Source: Planctomycetaceae bacterium
GTDB lineage: Bacteria > Planctomycetota > Planctomycetia > Planctomycetales > Planctomycetaceae
Assembly (NCBI GenBank): GCA_947476295.1
Contig: CANJQC010000051.1
Coordinates: forward strand, 1-34,969
DNA length: 34,969 nt
Reading direction: 5' to 3'
Shown here: in pieces, positions 31,831 through 34,969 of the stretch
How the letters are laid out: every line of letters begins with the position of its first letter
Numbering within the stretch: position 1 is the first letter of the stretch
Notes under the pieces: generated by a model
What the model was told of the DNA's origin: nothing
What the model saw: only the letters and a program-made list of their open reading frames with translations
Database searches by the model: none
Made by a program: the position numbers and the translations under genes

Positions 31831-32988
31831 TTAACAAATTCGGAATGCCTTCACGATGTCCGCAGGCAATTGGTATCCGATGCCCGGTCTTTCAGGAAGC
31901 GCGAAGACTCCGTTTTTAACAGGAAAACCAGCGTTCTGCAGTTCGCGGCGAAGCGGAGACTCGAACACCTCTGCGGGTGCAAATTCAATGAACGGAGTGA
32001 CCGGCGAGTACGCTGCCAGATGGACAGAGGCGGCTCCCAGAATCTGAGTTGACCAGTTGCCGGGACAGACCTGAGCCCCGCGCGGCACGGCGAGTTCGAC
32101 GATTCGCTTCGCCTCGGTCAGCCCTCCACATGTCGTCATATACGGTTGCACAACAGCCACGCCGCCTCGGTCCATCATATCGACGAATTCCCAGCGAGTC
32201 ACGCCGTGCTCACCCATCGCGAGCGGAATGGACGTCTTGGCCGTGAGCTTCGCGTACGGCTCAGGTGTATCGACAGGAAACGGCGTCTCAAAGAAATAGA
32301 TGTTCAGTTCTTCCAGTTCACGACACACTCGAACCGCCGTAGGCACATCATTGAACAGATAACCGACATCAACCATCAACGTCAGTTCGTCACCGATGGA
32401 CTTGCGACATCGCCGAGCCAGCTCCACGACGTCGCCGGGCGTGGACATCATCGGCTCCACCTTGAACGCGCGGTAGCCCAGCGATGCCAGTGTTTCCGCG
32501 CGCGACACCTGTTGCGAAAACATCGGCTCACCGCCCCAGGCATCGGACACCAGCGTGCAATACGGAACGACTTCAACGGCACTGCCAACAGTCGATTGAA
32601 ACGGCCCGCGCTGTGCCCCGCCGAGCAGTTTCCAGACCGGCTGATTCAGCATCTGCCCATAAATGTCCCAGATCGCCACATCCAGTGCGCCGAGGATCAT
32701 GATTTCCCAGCCGCGCCGATTGGTATGCATCAATGCATCCCACATGTGCTGCCAGAGTCGTTCCGGATGAGTGACCTCTTGGCCAAGCAGAAGACGGCCA
32801 AAGTGCGTTTGCAAATCGCCGACTGTCGCCTGAACAACTCCCGGCGGAACTCGAAAGACTTCCGACAGTCCGGTCACGCCCTGATCCGTGTGCATCCTGA
32901 TGCACGCTAAAGGCTCAATGCCTCCTTTGTCGGGATCGATTTCCGGGCCGTCACCGATGACAAACACTTCAAGATGTGAGATCTTCAT
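31831..32988 (-). CDS. Second enolase-superfamily enzyme, divergent active site
   Basis: A 385-residue family member (ATG 32988, MKISHLEVFVIGDGPE). The capping domain and barrel are complete, with metal ligands D207 (LMVDVGY), E234 (FFETPFP) and E260 (MGEHG). The first catalytic pair reads K176-V-E178 rather than KxK, and an H261 follows the third ligand. At the position where the other paralogue in this window has a His, this one has N311 in CPGNWST. The active site is thus built differently from the 29305-30426 paralogue, so a different substrate or reaction is likely. It lies 40 bp downstream of a DUF1501 gene and 105 bp upstream of the MFS gene, all on the minus strand, so the three are probably cotranscribed. 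Confidence 0.85.
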   Translation of the reverse strand: MKISHLEVFVIGDGPEIDPDKGGIEPLACIRMHTDQGVTGLSEVFRVPPGVVQATVGDLQTHFGRLLLGQEVTHPERLWQHMWDALMHTNRRGWEIMILGALDVAIWDIYGQMLNQPVWKLLGGAQRGPFQSTVGSAVEVVPYCTLVSDAWGGEPMFSQQVSRAETLASLGYRAFKVEPMMSTPGDVVELARRCRKSIGDELTLMVDVGYLFNDVPTAVRVCRELEELNIYFFETPFPVDTPEPYAKLTAKTSIPLAMGEHGVTRWEFVDMMDRGGVAVVQPYMTTCGGLTEAKRIVELAVPRGAQVCPGNWSTQILGAASVHLAAYSPVTPFIEFAPAEVFESPLRRELQNAGFPVKNGVFALPERPGIGYQLPADIVKAFRIC

Positions 32989-33028
32989 TCTTGTTCCGGA
33001 TGTCTTAAGTATCGCAGACGAGCCTCAA

Positions 33029-34447
33029 TCACGTCAGCAAATCAGTCACAATCTTTGCATGCGTCACCTCGGCGTCGGTGAGACTCGTGTCGCGGCCGTC
33101 GTAGGGAACTGTCAGCTGCGTGTGGTCTAGGCCCAGCGAATCGAGCAGAGTTGCATGAAGATCCTGGACGTTGACGATGTTTTCCACCGACGCATAACCG
33201 AACGGATCCGTCGAGCCGTGGACGTAGCCTTGTTTGAAACCACCGCCAGCCAGCCACAGAGAAAATGCATGACGGTTGTGGTCTCGCCCATCGGGGCCTT
33301 GAGAAATCGGCAGGCGTCCAAATTCGCCGGTCCAGATGACGATGGTGGAATCCAGCAGACCTCGCTGCCTGAGATCTTTCACCAATGCGGCAGATGGCTG
33401 GTCGGTTCGTGCGCAGAGTCCCTTCAGACTTTCCGCATTGCGACTGTGAGTATCCCACGGCTGGCCGCTCATGTAGACACCTACAAAACGCACGCCTTGT
33501 TCAACAAGTTTTCGAGCCGTCAAGCAACGTGCTCCGTATTCTTCGATAGCCGGATTGTCCAGACCGTACAGGCTGCGAGTCTCTGCTGTCTCATCCGACA
33601 GATCCAGCAGCTTCGGTACGGACGTCTGCATCCGAGCAGCGGTTTCAAAGTTGGCGATTCGAGCTGTGAGTTCTGTGTTCTCAGGGTATCGCGATGCTTG
33701 TCGTCGGTTGAGTTTTTCCAGATAACGCAACTGATTTTTCCGGGCGTCAGCGGATACGCCGTCCGGACTCTGCAGGTTCAGTACGGGCGACGGGCCAGAG
33801 CGAAATACGGTGCCCTGATACACGGCGGGGAGCCAACCGGAACTCCAGTTTTTTTCTCCGTCGATCGGAAGCCCGCCAGGATCCGAGAGAACCACATACG
33901 AAGGCAGGTCCTGATTTTCCGTACCAAGTGCATACGTGACCCATGAGCCCAGTGTCGGCATTCCGGCAAACAGTCGTCCCGAATGTATCATTCGCAGAGC
34001 GGCCTCATGATCGACCGAGCCGGTTTTCATGGAACGGACCAATGTGATCTCATCGGCGATTGATCCAGTGTGTGGCAGAAGCTCGCACAGTTCCATTCCC
34101 GACTGACCACAGCGGCGAAAGCGGTAGGGAGAACCAAGGACGTTGCCCTTCTGCTTGTCGAAGTGCGTTTCAAGGTCACCAGCCGGATAAGGCTGCCCAT
34201 GCCATTTCTGGAGCTCCGGTTTTGGATCAAAGAGATCCATCTGGCTTGGGCCACCGTTTTGAAACAGGCAAATGACCGACTTCGCACGAGGCTGAAAACT
34301 GTGGCTGGAGGTAGACTGCGTCTCTGTTGCGGTACCCCGTTTCTGATCGTTCAGCATCGCGGCCAGAGCCAGCAGGCCCACATTACCCGCGTGCTGTCCA
34401 AGGAACATGCGGCGAGTAGATTCGAGTGTTGGGACTGAAGTAAACAT
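33029..34447 (-). CDS. DUF1501 family secreted protein, second copy
   Basis: A 472-residue DUF1501 protein starting at ATG 34447 with a Tat-like N-terminus (STRRMFLGQHAG followed by LLALAAML). Family blocks: SVICLFQNGGPSQMDLFDPKP, ITLVRSMKTGSVDHEAAL, GQPWDTHSRN, IVIWTGEFGRLP, GRDHNRHAFSLWLAGGG, and a C-terminal HATLLDSLGLDH. It resembles the 15955-17253 protein in fold but is clearly diverged, with a different core loop and a long linker (TETQSTSSHS). Unlike that copy it has no DUF1549 partner next to it; it leads a likely operon with an enolase-superfamily enzyme and an MFS carrier. It may act on an extracytoplasmic substrate whose product the carrier imports, which is an inference. Confidence 0.85.
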   Translation of the reverse strand: MFTSVPTLESTRRMFLGQHAGNVGLLALAAMLNDQKRGTATETQSTSSHSFQPRAKSVICLFQNGGPSQMDLFDPKPELQKWHGQPYPAGDLETHFDKQKGNVLGSPYRFRRCGQSGMELCELLPHTGSIADEITLVRSMKTGSVDHEAALRMIHSGRLFAGMPTLGSWVTYALGTENQDLPSYVVLSDPGGLPIDGEKNWSSGWLPAVYQGTVFRSGPSPVLNLQSPDGVSADARKNQLRYLEKLNRRQASRYPENTELTARIANFETAARMQTSVPKLLDLSDETAETRSLYGLDNPAIEEYGARCLTARKLVEQGVRFVGVYMSGQPWDTHSRNAESLKGLCARTDQPSAALVKDLRQRGLLDSTIVIWTGEFGRLPISQGPDGRDHNRHAFSLWLAGGGFKQGYVHGSTDPFGYASVENIVNVQDLHATLLDSLGLDHTQLTVPYDGRDTSLTDAEVTHAKIVTDLLT

Positions 34448-34866
34448 GAAACGGCTCAGATGATGGGTACATTCGTTAATAATTGGCTCTGGTTAGTTTC
34501 CGAAACTTATAGCAGATAAGTCAAGTCTTGGCAGATCTACAGATGAACTCTACAACCTGAGTGGTGCGACAAACCTGAGCAACTGCCACATTTAACGTGA
34601 TTAATAATTACTACCGTCTCGGGCCAAATACATGCGCAGGCCATCAACCGCTGGCGACAAAAACTGAAAACAAAGACGCACTCAAAGTGTTTCTGAGCGG
34701 CAATCTCTTTGAAGACAATGCCGCGTTCAGGGCGGCGGGCAACGCCGTGAAGGATTCGAAAAAGTCAGAACCAAGGAAGCCCCACCCCTCATCCGGCCTG
34801 TCGGCCACCTTCTCCCTTCCCAGGCTCACTGTACCACACAAAGTTGTAATTTGAAAAAAAGAGAGG
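34448..34866. other. Intergenic region with a C/T-rich repeat-like stretch
   Basis: A plus-strand ORF at 34597-34854 has no family features and its end is the repeat-like stretch, so I do not call it. 34785-34816 (CCCCTCATCCGG then CCTGTCGGCC and ACCTTCTCCC) contains GGCC-TGTC-GGCC and resembles a class of dispersed intergenic repeats. The rest is A/T-rich with no clear signal; the DUF1501 promoter should be near 34450-34550. Confidence 0.4.
34785..34816. repeat. Candidate dispersed intergenic repeat
   Basis: A 32-base C-rich string centred on GGCC-TGTC-GGCC. Only one copy is in the window; similar strings are familiar from intergenic regions of various bacteria, which is from memory. Confidence 0.35.
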
Positions 34867-34969
34867 TCAGGTATTGGGGCCGAAGGTTTCCCAGGCGAGG
34901 GAGAGGCAGTGTAGTTTTTGCAGGCCGATCCAGAGAGTCTGAGGGCCGGGGTCTGAGGTTCGGCGTTTA
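34867..34969 (-). CDS. Transposase, C-terminal end (partial, cut by window edge)
   Basis: The minus strand reads PGPQTLWIGLQKLHCLSLAWETFGPNT and then TGA (34869-34867). The pattern TLW-x-GLQ+L...W..FGP is one I associate with the C-termini of IS4-like transposases that are common in planctomycetes. Only 34 codons are inside the window, so completeness, family and insertion ends cannot be judged. It is in a different frame and locus from the 13653-14054 fragment. Confidence 0.5.
   Translation of the reverse strand, partial: KRRTSDPGPQTLWIGLQKLHCLSLAWETFGPNT

Noticed and set aside
33155-33946. 263-residue plus-strand ORF opposite the second DUF1501 gene
   Set aside because: Antisense shadow of a convincing gene, with no recognisable motif or ribosome binding site.
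34597-34854. 85-residue plus-strand ORF near the right edge
   Set aside because: Its C-terminal third is the repeat-like string, and there is no domain or Shine-Dalgarno.

Overview
The window looks like a chromosomal segment from a planctomycete, probably Planctomycetaceae-like. This rests on the protein families: two DUF1501 proteins, a DUF1549/DUF1553 protein with a CX4CH haem motif, a planctomycete-type cytochrome c fused to WD40 repeats and a coiled coil, a DUF1587 remnant, a PqqD/M50/HlyD fusion and a PPC-domain protein. Species cannot be fixed from the sequence. I found no rRNA, tRNA or CRISPR array.

Layout. 1-1019 (minus): decayed remains of a zinc-ribbon/TM/DUF1587 protein. 1068-1744: no gene, but a C-tract/G-tract hairpin. 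1745-3362 (plus): a PGRP-type amidase and an alpha/beta-hydrolase-like protein lacking its nucleophile. 3369-6745 (minus): yidC followed by a LarA-like (DUF2088) protein without the nickel-pincer residues. 6994-12453 (minus): an envelope or export-type cluster of a small Cys-rich lipoprotein, a 455-residue protein of unknown function, an HlyD adaptor and a PqqD-M50-HlyD fusion (the last two overlap by ATGA). 12997-13710 (plus): a cytochrome P460. 13653-14054: an IS4-type transposase fragment. 14294-15340 (minus): bioB.

15955-25491 (plus) is a four-gene cluster of secreted proteins: DUF1501, PPC-domain protein, DUF1549/DUF1553 di-haem protein, and cytochrome c-WD40-coiled coil. A MITE-like 132-bp element with 24-bp inverted ends sits between its second and third genes. 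25502-27211 (minus) is polX, facing that cluster. 27623-34447 is a carbohydrate region: a GH13 enzyme and an enolase-superfamily enzyme on plus, then, on minus, DUF1501, a second and different enolase-superfamily enzyme, and an MFS transporter, probably one operon. The last ~100 bp encode the C-terminus of another transposase, cut by the window edge.

The least explained parts are the M50/HlyD cluster with its hairpin-rich leader, the four-gene haem/WD40 cluster, and the dispersed palindromic repeat family. Three proteins look like family members that have lost or changed key catalytic residues (the hydrolase, the LarA-like protein, one enolase-superfamily enzyme). All functions are inferred from motifs read by eye; no database search was possible.
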